The notes: generated by a model not told the origin, from the letters alone. A stretch of DNA of 64,000 bases from Verrucomicrobiota bacterium (GCA_023431185.1 JAEYXS010000065.1:124001-188000); one strand, 5' to 3'. Shown: positions 8,457-18,033, counted from the first letter of the stretch. A program made the numbers and translations.

Positions 8457-9946
8457 TCCCGTTGAATTATGGCCAGCTGGTGATGGGGTTGATCCCGGAG
8501 CTGTTGCTGGTGGCGGCGGCCTTGGCGGTGTTGGGTGTGGACCTGATGGTGCTGCGGGAGGAATCCAAGCGGACACGGTTTGGTTTCGCTGCCGGTTTCA
8601 CAGGTTTTGCATCGCTCGCAGCGGTCTTCTGGATCACGACCAGCACGGAACCGATGACGTTGCTCGAAGGCTCCTTCATCGTCAGTCATCTGACGCAATG
8701 GGTGAAGGTCGGCCTTTTGCTGCTGACGGCGCTGACGGTGGCCATGTTCGTGGATGGAGAATTCACGGAGCATATCGGTGAATGTGTGGCGCTTATTTTG
8801 TTCGCTACAGTGGGCATGATGTTGCTGGTGAGTGCGGGCGATCTGCTGCTGCTGTTTGTGGCGTTGGAACTGGTGAGTCTATCGCTGTATGCGCTGGTGG
8901 CTTTCGACAAACGAAGCAAGGAAGGCACGCATGCGGCGCTGCAATACTTCCTCTACGGCGGCATGGCGGCAGCGTTCATGCTCTTCGGATTCAGTCTGCT
9001 CTACGGCTTGACCGGCAGCACGTTGATCGCCGAAGTGGGCAAGGGGGTGGCGGACAAGACGGGTGATCCGGTTCTCCTGGTGGCGATGGTCATGGTGATG
9101 ATGGGGCTGGGTTTCAAGGTGGCTGCAGTGCCGTTTCACCTGTGGGCACCGGCGGTGTATCAAGGGGCACCGGGACCAGCGGCTGCGTTGGTCGCATCGG
9201 GGTCCAAGCTCGCGAGCTTCGTGGTGGTGGCGCGGCTAATGTTCGCAGGATTTGCCGGAGTGGAAGGCGATGCGGCTTGGCGCAGTTATGTGCAGGGCTG
9301 GATGCCGTTGCTGGCGGGCATCGCAGCGTTCTCCATGGTGCTGGGAAATCTGGCGGCACTGGCGCAAAGCAGTCTGCGACGGTTGCTGGCGTTCTCGGCC
9401 GTGGCGCATGCTGGCTATATGCTGCTGGGGATATTGGCGGTGAAGGAAACGGGGTTGCAGGCGGTGTTCTATTACGCCTTCACGTATGGTGTGGCGACGA
9501 TCGGGGCTTTCGGGGTTGCGGTGCTGGTGGAACGGAAACGGGGTGGGGATTCGCTCGTCAATCTTGCGGGTATGGCGAAGCAGTCGCCGTTAATGGCGGT
9601 TTGTTTAATGGTGTTTATTCTGTCACTCGCCGGGATTCCTCCGCTGGCCGGTTTTGTCGGCAAGTTCCATGTGTTTCTCTCGGCGACAGCGGTGAAATCG
9701 CCTGACCTAGGTCTGCTATGGCTGGTGGCCTTGGCCATCGCGACGAGCGCGATTTCGCTCTATTACTATCTGCAAGTGCTCAAACAGGCGTGGGTGGTGA
9801 AGGGTGATGAGGCCGCGACTGATCTGAAGCCCGGCGTGGTGACGTTGGTAGTGCTGTGCTTGCTGGCAGTGATTACCATCGTGCTGGGGTGTGTGCCGGA
9901 AGTGATTCTGGGTCCATTGGGAGAGGCGCTTGAGCAAAGTTGGTAG
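8453..9946 (+). CDS. nuoN: NADH-quinone oxidoreductase subunit N
   Basis: A 497-residue antiporter-like subunit with about 14 membrane spans. The TM5 glutamate lies in LLLFVALELVSLSLYALVAF, the TM7 lysine in GFKVAAVPFHLWAPAVYQGAP, and the TM8 lysine in SGSKLASFVVV, all matching NuoN. NuoN lies next to NuoK in the membrane arm and pumps one proton per cycle in the usual model. It is the last gene of the operon; a hairpin follows directly and the next gene is convergent. Confidence 0.96.
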   Translation: MIPLNYGQLVMGLIPELLLVAAALAVLGVDLMVLREESKRTRFGFAAGFTGFASLAAVFWITTSTEPMTLLEGSFIVSHLTQWVKVGLLLLTALTVAMFVDGEFTEHIGECVALILFATVGMMLLVSAGDLLLLFVALELVSLSLYALVAFDKRSKEGTHAALQYFLYGGMAAAFMLFGFSLLYGLTGSTLIAEVGKGVADKTGDPVLLVAMVMVMMGLGFKVAAVPFHLWAPAVYQGAPGPAAALVASGSKLASFVVVARLMFAGFAGVEGDAAWRSYVQGWMPLLAGIAAFSMVLGNLAALAQSSLRRLLAFSAVAHAGYMLLGILAVKETGLQAVFYYAFTYGVATIGAFGVAVLVERKRGGDSLVNLAGMAKQSPLMAVCLMVFILSLAGIPPLAGFVGKFHVFLSATAVKSPDLGLLWLVALAIATSAISLYYYLQVLKQAWVVKGDEAATDLKPGVVTLVVLCLLAVITIVLGCVPEVILGPLGEALEQSW

Positions 9947-9974
9947 AAAAGAAAAACGGCAGCCGTAGGCTGCC
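9947..9974 (-). terminator. Intrinsic terminator between convergent nuoN and cytochrome gene
   Basis: A perfect 7-bp stem GGCAGCC/GGCTGCC with a GTA loop lies at 9958-9974. Read on the minus strand it is followed by a T-rich run (complement of 9947-9957), so it best serves the leftward gene that ends at 10003. On the plus strand only a weak T stretch follows, so it may act less efficiently for nuoN. Confidence 0.7.
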
Positions 9975-10002
9975 ATTGAATCTTTGATTCTAAATCGAGG
10001 TC

Positions 10003-12297
10003 TTAAAGCTTTGCTGTTTGAGCCGAAGGTTGCGGCTTGAGCTTCTTGTATTCGGCCACCATCGCTTCAACTTTCAGTTTCTCCGCAGCGAGCTCATTTT
10101 TGGATTTCTCCACGCGGCTCTCTGCGGTGGCGACTTCAGTCTGGGCTTTCTTGGACTGGACAATCAGTGTCTTTATTTTTTTCTCTGCTTCGAGGGATTC
10201 TTTCTCGATGGCCACGAGCTTGGTCTTGGTAGCCTCAATCTCTTCATTGCACTTGGTCAGAGCAGCCTGGGCTTCGGTGACTTTCTTTTGCAACGGCTCG
10301 AGTTCTTTGCGCAGCGCTTCGATTTCCTGTTTCAAAGCTTCCAGAGCTTCGGGCTTGGCCTTCGCGAGGGTGGCTTCGGCCTTCTTCAGCTTGGCCTCAA
10401 TCTTGCCAGCGGCCTTCAGGGCATCCTTTAGAGCGTCAGCGGCCTCATCGGCAAAACGTTTGTCGAACTTGGCGACATTCTTCAGGCCATCCCAGCGGTC
10501 AGTGACAATGTTGGCCTGTTTCTTGGCCCGGGCGATATCCTTATCGGCGGTGGACACGATCTCTTTGGCGTCTTCGATTGAGCCAAGCAATTTCTGATGC
10601 TCGGCTTCCTTGGTTGCATAAGCATCCTTGGCCGCATAGACCTTTACATTGAATTGAGCGGCTTGAATCTCAATCAGTTTGCCCTTTTTGTGATCAATCT
10701 GGGCCAATGCCACCTGAATAGCGGCTTCCGTGTCGCTGATTTTTTTCTTGGCGGCATCCAGCTTCACTTTGTCGGATTGCTGGCCTTCGACAGCGGCCAG
10801 TTCTTCTTTGGCCGTGGCCAGATCGGCGGATAGTTTTTCGACGGTCACTTGAGCGACTTCGATCTCCTTCTGCACTGTCTCCAGGCGCTGTTCCAGCGTG
10901 GGCGGGTTGGCGCTCAGTTCACCCAAGAGTTTGCCGTCTTCCGCGTTCCAGACGAAAATGTTGCCGGCCCAATCACTGGCGATGGCACGCTTGCCATTGT
11001 GCGTGAGGGTGGCGCGGACGGGAATGTCATTGGTGACGGCAAATGAGCGTTTTTTGGCACCATTACCGTCCCAGATGGCGACCTGTTTGTCGCGACCAGC
11101 AGTGATGATATTGCCGGTCTGGTCGAAGCTGCCGGAGAGCACGCCACCATTGTGCGCATTGATGCTGCGGACCTGCTGTTCATCTTCCACCTTCCAGGTG
11201 CGGGCGGTGCCGTCTTCGCTGGCGGAAAGGAGCAGTCCCGAATCAGCGCGCCAGCTCAGTTGCGTGATGGAGCCGCGATGCCCGCGCATGGAGTAGAGTT
11301 GTGTGCCCGTGGAAGGTTCCCAGACGAGAATGCCGCCGACGCGATCACCCGTGGCGAGATACTTGCCGTTCGGGCTGAACTCCGCGGCAGTCACCCAATC
11401 AGTATGCTTCTTCAGGCTATATTTCTGCTGGCCATCCGCCGTGGAATAAATTTTAACCAGCTTGCTGGGGCCGCCTAGTACGATCCACTTTTGGTCAGCG
11501 CTAAGGTCGGAAGCTAGCACCGTGTCGAACTCTTCACCCACGGTGATGATTTTATCACCGGTCACCACATCCCATACGGTCGCCAGACCGATTTTGGCGC
11601 CCTCACCACCAGCGGCGAGGAGCATCTTGCCATTGCGACTGAAGCGGACTTGTGCCGGATGACCGCTGGGGAATTTGACGATGCCGGCCAGCTCCAGCGT
11701 GTCCGTGTTATAAACCAATACTTGATGCTGGCCAGTGAGCGCGACGACCGGTGCCCAAGGGCTGGAAGCAATGCCGAGGACGGCGGTAGTGCGGTCGGTG
11801 CGGACAGCGGGTTCCAACAACCAATCCTGAGGCAGAGCAGGGGGACCATCGGGCTTGCCGAGCTTCGAGAGATCCACCGTCATGTCCACCTTGGGGGCGG
11901 AGGAGGCGATGGCTTTGCTGCCGGAGTTTTCCAGCAAGCCGCCCGCGATCCACTTCTTGATCAGCTCGAGTTCTTTGTCGGAAATCTTGCTGTTTGGCGG
12001 CATTTTGGGCTCTTCCGAATGAGCAGCCACCTTGAAGAGCTTGCTGCCATCCGGATCACCGCTCATCAAGCCGGGACCGGAACTGCCGCCGCGCAACGCA
12101 GCCCCAAAGGTGCTGAGGTCCAAGTCACCCTTGGAGGAATCCTGGCTGTGGCACTTGAAGCAGTTGTTTCGGAAGATGGGAACGATGTGGTCCTGGTAAT
12201 TGACCTTCTCCTGGGCACTGGCTTCCGTAACGAATCCAACTTGCAATGCGGCGATGCCTATTCCACCCAAAACGATTCTTTTCCAATGTTTCACCAT
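10003..12297 (-). CDS. Exported c-type cytochrome domain / WD40 propeller / coiled-coil protein
   Basis: A 764-residue protein. An N-terminal signal peptide runs to about residue 29 (ASA-Q). A planctomycete-type cytochrome c domain follows, with CFKCH at 46-50 binding heme and a probable Met ligand in KMPPN near residue 98. Residues ~165-450 hold WD40-like repeats (typical pieces are HTDWVTAAEFSPNGKYLATG and SEDGTARTWKV). From about 455 to 755 the sequence is almost pure heptad coiled coil, rich in Glu, Lys and Ala. The gene starts 16 bases after the DUF1549/DUF1553 gene and is the last gene of that operon. Families with heme-WD40 fusions are common in Planctomycetes and Verrucomicrobia, but their substrates are unknown. 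The long coiled-coil tail may mediate assembly. Confidence 0.85.
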   Translation of the reverse strand: MVKHWKRIVLGGIGIAALQVGFVTEASAQEKVNYQDHIVPIFRNNCFKCHSQDSSKGDLDLSTFGAALRGGSSGPGLMSGDPDGSKLFKVAAHSEEPKMPPNSKISDKELELIKKWIAGGLLENSGSKAIASSAPKVDMTVDLSKLGKPDGPPALPQDWLLEPAVRTDRTTAVLGIASSPWAPVVALTGQHQVLVYNTDTLELAGIVKFPSGHPAQVRFSRNGKMLLAAGGEGAKIGLATVWDVVTGDKIITVGEEFDTVLASDLSADQKWIVLGGPSKLVKIYSTADGQQKYSLKKHTDWVTAAEFSPNGKYLATGDRVGGILVWEPSTGTQLYSMRGHRGSITQLSWRADSGLLLSASEDGTARTWKVEDEQQVRSINAHNGGVLSGSFDQTGNIITAGRDKQVAIWDGNGAKKRSFAVTNDIPVRATLTHNGKRAIASDWAGNIFVWNAEDGKLLGELSANPPTLEQRLETVQKEIEVAQVTVEKLSADLATAKEELAAVEGQQSDKVKLDAAKKKISDTEAAIQVALAQIDHKKGKLIEIQAAQFNVKVYAAKDAYATKEAEHQKLLGSIEDAKEIVSTADKDIARAKKQANIVTDRWDGLKNVAKFDKRFADEAADALKDALKAAGKIEAKLKKAEATLAKAKPEALEALKQEIEALRKELEPLQKKVTEAQAALTKCNEEIEATKTKLVAIEKESLEAEKKIKTLIVQSKKAQTEVATAESRVEKSKNELAAEKLKVEAMVAEYKKLKPQPSAQTAKL

Positions 12298-12313
12298 ACC
12301 TCAACAGCTTAAA

Positions 12314-14749
12314 TCAATGGTTGAACATGAACTCTTTCGAATTCAGCAATGACCAGAAGAGATCGTTCAGGGATTCTTCCTGCTTCTCCTTCTGCACGAG
12401 GAAGGGTTCCAGTTTCTCCAGTTCCATCGGAGTGGGTTTGCGTGCGAGCGTGCGGAGATAGAGATCCTCCACGATTTCGTTCGGCTGTTTGCCCGCGGTG
12501 ATCAGTTTCTTCACGACACCGCCGCTTTGTACCTTGGTGTTCACGGTGTCACCGTTCAGAAGGTGCAACGCTTGTGACAGATTCGGCTCCATCTTGACTT
12601 CACAGGAGCAAACGGTCTCGCGCGTGGCGCGACCGAAGGTGGTCAGGAAGTAGCTGGTCACATTACCATCCGCGATTTGCACGGCGCTCATGCCTTTCGG
12701 CGTCTTGTTGAAGCGATCCTGTGATTCGGTGACTTGATTGATGGCGTCCAGCAGGATCTCCGCGCGCATGCGACGGATGCTGCCTTTGGCGAAGTTAACC
12801 GTATCTGCGGCATTGCTCTCATTCGCCTGTGTGGCAAGTTGGTAGGTGCGGGAGTTCGTGATGTCGCGCACCAGCGCCTTGAAGTCATAGTTCGATGCGG
12901 TGAAACGCTTGGCCAGTTCATCAAGCAGTTCCGGGTTCGAAGCCGGGTTGCTGATGCGGACATCGTCCACCGGGTCAATGATGCCGCGACCGTAGAAATG
13001 TGCCCAGACAATGTTCACCAGATTGCGGGCGAAGTAAGGATTCTCTGGTGAGGCAAGCCATTCAGCCAGCACGGCACGCCGGTCTTTTCCTTTGACATCC
13101 GCCGGGCCGCCACCAAGGAAGGTGGGCGGTACCGGGCGCCTGGTGACCGGGTGATTGATCTCACCACCGCCACGGTTGTAAACGATGGTGTCACGCGGGT
13201 CTTCGCCACGTTTGCGTCCGACCTGCGAGAAGAAGGAGGCGAAGCCGTAGTAATCGTTCATGGTCCAGCGGTCAAACGGATGGTTGTGGCACTGGGCGCA
13301 CTGGATGCGCATGCCCATGAACACCTGGGCGACATCCTCCGACATCTTCATCACATCCGTCTCCAGCTTGTAATAATTGGCCGGCGGATTGTTGAAGGTC
13401 GAACCGTTGGCGGAGACAATCGCCTTCACCATGTCATCCACGGGCACATTGCTGAGGATCTGTTCACGCAACCAGTTGTAGTAGGTCATCGTGTTCTTCT
13501 CGGAGAAGTAATCGCCATTGTCCTGCACGCTGCGGACACGCAGGAGTTCGCCCCACTTCATCACCCACATGTCGGCGAATTCAGGTTTGGCGAGGAGTTC
13601 ATCGATGATGCGCTCACGCTTGCCGGTGCTGATATCGGATTCAAAATCCTTCAGCTCTTGTGTGGTGGGCAGCCGGCCGATTACGTCGAGGTAAACGCGG
13701 CGGAGGAATTTGTTGTCAGCCACCAAAGCGGAGGGCTCCACGCGGATTTTCTTCAGCTTGTTATAAACCAGTTCATCAATGTAGTTCTTCGCTTCGATCT
13801 CGGGGAATTTAAAGTCCTGGCCTTTCGGAACGACAATCACCTGCGAGCCGACGGTGAAGGTCTCAAAACGGGCCATCACGAAAGCTTCACCACGTTCACC
13901 CGCAGTCAGTTGTCCCTGCGGAGTCACTTTCACAGAAACGTCATTGTTGCTGGAGAAAGCGGCCAAGGATGTGACATCGCGGTCCGTGCCATCGGAATAC
14001 TTCGCGCGGACGACCAGACGTTGCGAAGTGTTGGAGCCTTCCAGCACAGCTTGCGTCGGATAAATCTCCACGCTGACTGGGGAGGGGATGTCTTTAGGGT
14101 CTTTGGGGGCGCCCGCCTGGATCCAGCGGAGCACGGTCTGGTACAATTCACTGTCAGTTTCGAAGAGTTTACCGCCGGTGTGCTGGACTTGGCCTGCGCC
14201 TTTGGTCAGCAGGAGACTGTCCTCGGGGATGGCGAGGTTGATACGACGGCCGATGATCTCGCGAGTGAGATATTCGTAGTCACCGTCCGCGTCGTAGCCG
14301 AAGAGGGAAAGGCGGAAACCGTCTTTGCCGCGGGCAGCCCCATGGCAACCGCCAGCATTACAACCGGCCTTCATGAATACCGGCATCACATCCAGCACGA
14401 AGCTGATAGGACGCTCGTCCTGGGCCTTCGAAATTTTGACTGGTACTGTGAGCTTCTGACCTTCGAAGCTGACTTTGAGTTCCGTCTCACCATCGGCCAC
14501 CGGATGCACGGCGAAGTTCTCGATCTTGCCTAGTGCGGCGTTGGCGAGACTGATTTTGGCCTTGGCCGTGACGTCACGCGTCGTGCCGTTATCATAGCTG
14601 GCATGCACCACGAACGACTGGCGGTCGCGCTTGGTGGTCAGGTTGATGTCCGGCGGATAAATCTTGATGTCCACCAATTTACCTTCCTTGGCGGTGAGGG
14701 AGCCCACGGCCAGGAGGGTGGCGGTCAGGAATGTCAGGCAACGCTTCAT
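12314..14749 (-). CDS. DUF1549/DUF1553 protein with Ig-like domains and cytochrome-like motifs
   Basis: An 811-residue exported protein (signal peptide about 1-20). Two bacterial Ig-like (BIG2-type) domains lie near residues 25-105 and 225-305; both contain the YxDGTxRDVT pattern. Between them is a cytochrome-like segment with Cys130, Cys135 and His136 (CX4CH, spaced wider than normal CXXCH). Residues ~320-520 are the DUF1549 region with a second, canonical CAQCH motif at 484-488. The rest is DUF1553, including RRPVPPTFLGG. Such proteins occur in large paralogous sets in Planctomycetes and Verrucomicrobia next to DUF1501 proteins; they are thought to act in the periplasm, but no reaction is established. 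The gene lies between DUF1501 (upstream) and the heme-WD40 gene (downstream) in one leftward operon. Confidence 0.88.
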   Translation of the reverse strand: MKRCLTFLTATLLAVGSLTAKEGKLVDIKIYPPDINLTTKRDRQSFVVHASYDNGTTRDVTAKAKISLANAALGKIENFAVHPVADGETELKVSFEGQKLTVPVKISKAQDERPISFVLDVMPVFMKAGCNAGGCHGAARGKDGFRLSLFGYDADGDYEYLTREIIGRRINLAIPEDSLLLTKGAGQVQHTGGKLFETDSELYQTVLRWIQAGAPKDPKDIPSPVSVEIYPTQAVLEGSNTSQRLVVRAKYSDGTDRDVTSLAAFSSNNDVSVKVTPQGQLTAGERGEAFVMARFETFTVGSQVIVVPKGQDFKFPEIEAKNYIDELVYNKLKKIRVEPSALVADNKFLRRVYLDVIGRLPTTQELKDFESDISTGKRERIIDELLAKPEFADMWVMKWGELLRVRSVQDNGDYFSEKNTMTYYNWLREQILSNVPVDDMVKAIVSANGSTFNNPPANYYKLETDVMKMSEDVAQVFMGMRIQCAQCHNHPFDRWTMNDYYGFASFFSQVGRKRGEDPRDTIVYNRGGGEINHPVTRRPVPPTFLGGGPADVKGKDRRAVLAEWLASPENPYFARNLVNIVWAHFYGRGIIDPVDDVRISNPASNPELLDELAKRFTASNYDFKALVRDITNSRTYQLATQANESNAADTVNFAKGSIRRMRAEILLDAINQVTESQDRFNKTPKGMSAVQIADGNVTSYFLTTFGRATRETVCSCEVKMEPNLSQALHLLNGDTVNTKVQSGGVVKKLITAGKQPNEIVEDLYLRTLARKPTPMELEKLEPFLVQKEKQEESLNDLFWSLLNSKEFMFNH

Positions 14750-14864
14750 GATCCGGATTACTGCTTACTGATACACTTTAAAGGCATCGTCCTGCGGGAG
14801 GACTTGGGAAAAAGCTGGCTTGACGCACGCGCCAAGCCAGCCCTGTAAAGAGCAAACAACATCA

Positions 14865-16199
14865 TCATGCGATCAAGTCGTGCAGCACCTCGCCGCCGTC
14901 CACGATCTCGATCGGACGGGCGCCGGGGGCGACCAGTTCCTTCTCGGCATCGATGCCGATCTGGTGATACACTGTCTTGGCATAGCTCTCGACGGACACC
15001 GGGTTTTCTTCCGGTTCCGCACCGGTCGGATCAGAGGAGCCGTAAACCATGCCGCGCTTGATGCCGCCACCGGCCATCGCGATGCTGAACACTTTCGGCC
15101 AGTGATCGCGACCGGCGGTCTTGTTGATCATCGGCGTGCGGCCGAATTCCGAGGTGACCATCACCAGCGTGGAGTCGAGCATGCCGCGTTCATCGAGATC
15201 GCGGATCAACCGGGCGAAAGCCTGGTCAAATTGCGGCATCGTGCGGTCCATCGCACCCTTGATGTTGTCATGGTGGTCCCAGCCACCGTAGGTGAGGGAT
15301 ACAAAACGGACACCCGACTCGACGAGGCGGCGGGCGAGGATCATGCGCTGACCGGCCGTGTTGCGGCCGTACTCATCACGCAGTTTCGCATTTTCCTTTT
15401 CGATGGCGAAGGCGTCGCGGGCCTTATCGGAGGAGATCATCGCATACGCGCGCTGATAGAAGGAATCCATGCCAGAAAGGGCATCGGATTTCTCCAGCGA
15501 GCTGAAGTGTGCATCCACCGCCTCGCGCATCGTGCGGCGCTGAGCGAAGCGTTCATCTGTGACCCCCTTCGGCAGGGTGAGGTCGCGAACGGCGAAGTTG
15601 CCATTGGCCGGATCGCTGCCCAGGCTGAACGGACCGTAAGCCGAGCCGAGGTAGCCGGTGCCGGCATAGGGATTCGGCACGCTGGGCACCGCCACATACG
15701 GCGGTAAATTCTCGCGGGAACCCAACTCATGCGACACCACGGAGCCGAAGCTCGGGAATTGCAGGGCGGGGCTGGGACGGTAGCCCGTGAACATGTTGTG
15801 CGTGCCGCGTTCGTGGGCGGCTTCGCCATGGGTCATGGAGCGGATTACCGTCAGCTTGTCGGCGATGGCCGCAGTATTCTTCAGGTGCTCGCTGAAATAC
15901 TCGCCCTCGATCTTCGTCTTCACCGTGCCCAAGGGGCCGCGGTACTCGATCGGAGAACCAATCTTGGGGTCCCAAGATTCCTGGTGGGCCATGCCACCGG
16001 GGAGGTAAATTTGGATGACGGACTTGGCCTGGCCAGCTTTGCCGCCGAGTTTTTGGCCTTGCTTGGCCGCCGCTTTCACGGCGTTGGGCAGGGTCAGACC
16101 AAAGGTGCCCAATAGGCCGACGAAGAGGAATTCGCGACGGTTGGGACGCCAGATATGGTCACGGCTGTTGCACCAGCCGCCTAGGTTTTGGTTGCTCAT
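14865..16199 (-). CDS. DUF1501 family protein, Tat-exported
   Basis: A 444-residue protein of the DUF1501 family, which has an alkaline phosphatase/sulfatase-like fold. A twin-arginine signal is visible: NRREFLFVG at residues 20-28 followed by a hydrophobic stretch and ending near AAAK at 42-46. DUF1501 landmarks include IQIYLPGGMAHQESWDPK, RSMTHGEAAHERG, the SLTYGGWDHHDNI segment and VMVTSEFGRTPMINK, which together carry the His/Asp residues probably used for metal binding. It is the first gene of a leftward operon with the DUF1549/DUF1553 gene 115 bases downstream. The function is unknown; Tat export suggests a folded, cofactor-containing periplasmic enzyme. Confidence 0.88.
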   Translation of the reverse strand: MSNQNLGGWCNSRDHIWRPNRREFLFVGLLGTFGLTLPNAVKAAAKQGQKLGGKAGQAKSVIQIYLPGGMAHQESWDPKIGSPIEYRGPLGTVKTKIEGEYFSEHLKNTAAIADKLTVIRSMTHGEAAHERGTHNMFTGYRPSPALQFPSFGSVVSHELGSRENLPPYVAVPSVPNPYAGTGYLGSAYGPFSLGSDPANGNFAVRDLTLPKGVTDERFAQRRTMREAVDAHFSSLEKSDALSGMDSFYQRAYAMISSDKARDAFAIEKENAKLRDEYGRNTAGQRMILARRLVESGVRFVSLTYGGWDHHDNIKGAMDRTMPQFDQAFARLIRDLDERGMLDSTLVMVTSEFGRTPMINKTAGRDHWPKVFSIAMAGGGIKRGMVYGSSDPTGAEPEENPVSVESYAKTVYHQIGIDAEKELVAPGARPIEIVDGGEVLHDLIA

Positions 16200-16516
16200 A
16201 TTTACCTATGGTTGTGTTGATTAGGGCTTGGGACAGTATAAAACTTTATTTTCGGCCTATTGCAACTCGCAACTCAGCTTCTTTTTCAATTTTTCGCTGT
16301 GTGCTGCTACGTTCATCCGCACACGAGCTCCTTAGATTCGACGGGCCGTGACCCCAATAGGTTACGACCATTATTTGCCCTGTTCCAGACAGGGTGGTGT
16401 CAACATAGTCTGACGCACTTCAACCGGGCTTATTCATTCAGTCGTAAAAATTATTCTAAAAATTTCAGAAAACTTTTTGCGACTTGGATTGTTCCCCCAG
16501 ACTTGTCGCTTAAGAC
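16200..16516. other. AT-rich intergenic region upstream of DUF1501
   Basis: Some 317 bases without a credible gene. The stretch is markedly more AT-rich than its surroundings, especially near 16430-16490. It contains the probable promoter of the DUF1501 operon near its left end and the downstream region of the PQQ-propeller gene at its right end. No RNA gene or clear terminator hairpin was found. Confidence 0.6.
16235..16265 (-). promoter_or_regulatory. Possible sigma70-type promoter for DUF1501 operon
   Basis: On the minus strand TTGCAA (16260-16265) is followed after 17 bases by TTTATA (16237-16242), with TATACT overlapping at 16235-16240. Spacing and composition fit a housekeeping promoter, and the start codon of the DUF1501 gene is about 36 bases further on. 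This was found by eye only. Confidence 0.4.
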
Positions 16517-17782
16517 CTACTTAACCAGTTCTACAGCAAAGAGTTTCGCGCCATCGCGCACGTACAGCCTGCCGTCCGAGTAGGCCGGATAGCTCCAAGT
16601 CTTGCCGCAGGCTTGGAGGCGTCCCAATTCGTCATATTTGGTCGGATCGATCTTTAAAAGGCGTAATTCCCCGGCATCGCTCATCACCAGTAGTTTATCT
16701 TGGAAGGCCATGACCGAGGCGTAATCGCCAAAGCCCGGCTGATTCCACTTCACCTCCCCCGTCTTGAAATCAATGCACAGAAACTCGGTCTTGCTGCCCG
16801 GTCCCAATCCATACAGATGGCCATTCACCAGCACCGGGGTGGCAATATTGATTTTCAAGGCTGGGTTCTTCCACTCCTCAATAGCTTGCAACCCATTGGG
16901 GCCCTTGGAGATGCGGAATTTTATCAGCCCAATCGAATGAGAAGCTACGGTCACGGTGTCGCCATCAATGATGGGGGTGACGATATGGCGCTTGGCCCCG
17001 CTTTTGAGTGGTACACGCCAAAGAATCTTGCCCGTGGCCACCTCCGCGCCGAGCAACGCATCCGCGCTGAACCAAACCACCTGTTTTACCCCTGACAGTG
17101 TCGCCACTACGAGCGAAGCATAGGCGGCGTTATCCTGACCGGCCTTCCAGAGCACTTTGCCCGTGTTTTTGTCGAAGCAGACGAGCGCACCGCCTTCTGG
17201 ACTGCCCACCGGGAGGAACAGGCGGTTGCCATCGATGACCCCGGAGCCATTGTTCCCATGCCGCCGCGCGGCGGTTTCCTTCGCCGCCGGATCGTTCTGG
17301 TTCAGGAAGAAGGTCGCCCCGAAATCCTTCGCAAAACTGGTCTTCCACACCGTTTTGCCGTCCTTGAGGGACAGGCAACTGAACTCACCGTTGCACGATT
17401 GCACGTAAGCCTTGTCGCCATCAATCATCGGGGTGCAGCGTGGACCAGGGCCGTAAGTATTGCGGAAATCCACCGACTCGGCGAATGGCACCGACCACAG
17501 CTTCTTGCCCGTGGTGATGTCCACGGCGTTCGCCACCTCCTGTTTGTTCTGCTCATCCAGATACACGAGGGTCTTCCCGGCGATGACCGGGGAGGCCTGG
17601 CCTTGGCCCACATCCAGACGCCAGATCGGGGTGGTGGACTTTGGCAGTGCCGTCAGCGTGCGTGAAGTTTCGGTCACGGCCCCATCCCGGTTCGGTCCGC
17701 GCCACTGCGGCCAGTCAGCTGATGCAGTCAGACAGGGCAGGGCAGAGGCCAGGCAAAGCGCTTTTAGGAAGATCGGTTTCAT
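16517..17782 (-). CDS. Exported PQQ-binding-like beta-propeller protein
   Basis: A 421-residue protein with an N-terminal signal peptide (about 1-22, ending TASA-DW). Right after it comes DWPQWRGPNRDG, the standard opening of verrucomicrobial and planctomycete PQQ-like propeller proteins. Repeats with the pattern W...L..G and VLWKAGQ, GKILWRVPL, GEVKWNQPG mark successive propeller blades. These proteins resemble quinoprotein dehydrogenases and BamB, but residues for PQQ binding cannot be confirmed here. The gene is 317 bases upstream of the DUF1501 operon on the same strand and probably has its own promoter. Confidence 0.85.
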   Translation of the reverse strand: MKPIFLKALCLASALPCLTASADWPQWRGPNRDGAVTETSRTLTALPKSTTPIWRLDVGQGQASPVIAGKTLVYLDEQNKQEVANAVDITTGKKLWSVPFAESVDFRNTYGPGPRCTPMIDGDKAYVQSCNGEFSCLSLKDGKTVWKTSFAKDFGATFFLNQNDPAAKETAARRHGNNGSGVIDGNRLFLPVGSPEGGALVCFDKNTGKVLWKAGQDNAAYASLVVATLSGVKQVVWFSADALLGAEVATGKILWRVPLKSGAKRHIVTPIIDGDTVTVASHSIGLIKFRISKGPNGLQAIEEWKNPALKINIATPVLVNGHLYGLGPGSKTEFLCIDFKTGEVKWNQPGFGDYASVMAFQDKLLVMSDAGELRLLKIDPTKYDELGRLQACGKTWSYPAYSDGRLYVRDGAKLFAVELVK

Positions 17783-17897
17783 GGTTGGTTGGTGAGTCTT
17801 TGACGGGATACCGCCGGGGTGCAGTCAGGTCAAGGCTGGGTAATCAGAATGTGGAGCGCGCCCTCCCCCCTAACCGACACCCACCCCTTCGAATCCA

Positions 17898-17931
17898 CCT
17901 CGGCACTTGTACATAAGTGCCGAGGTTTTCT
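17898..17931 (+). terminator. Strong intrinsic terminator, no obvious upstream gene on this strand
   Basis: The 11-bp perfect stem CCTCGGCACTT / AAGTGCCGAGG with a six-base loop is followed directly by TTTTCT. This is a textbook rho-independent terminator on the plus strand. The nearest upstream protein genes are all on the minus strand, so it would end either an unannotated small RNA or antisense transcription. Confidence 0.75.
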
Positions 17932-18033
17932 ACCAATTCCTTCCTTTGGCCCCTGGCAGCCAGCCTTCACCATGACTAACTACCGCCCCTTCCCACTCGC
18001 TCTTACCCCCGCTAAACCTCAGGGAGTGAGCGC

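Noticed and set aside
13151..14533. Long plus-strand open frame (460 codons) opposite the DUF1549/DUF1553 gene
   Set aside because: It is a GC-driven antisense shadow, rich in His, Asp and Gly without family motifs; the minus-strand gene has clear domains and a signal peptide.
16260..16583. 107-codon plus-strand frame in the AT-rich gap
   Set aside because: Ser/Phe/Leu-rich without ribosome binding site and overlapping the end of the PQQ-propeller gene.
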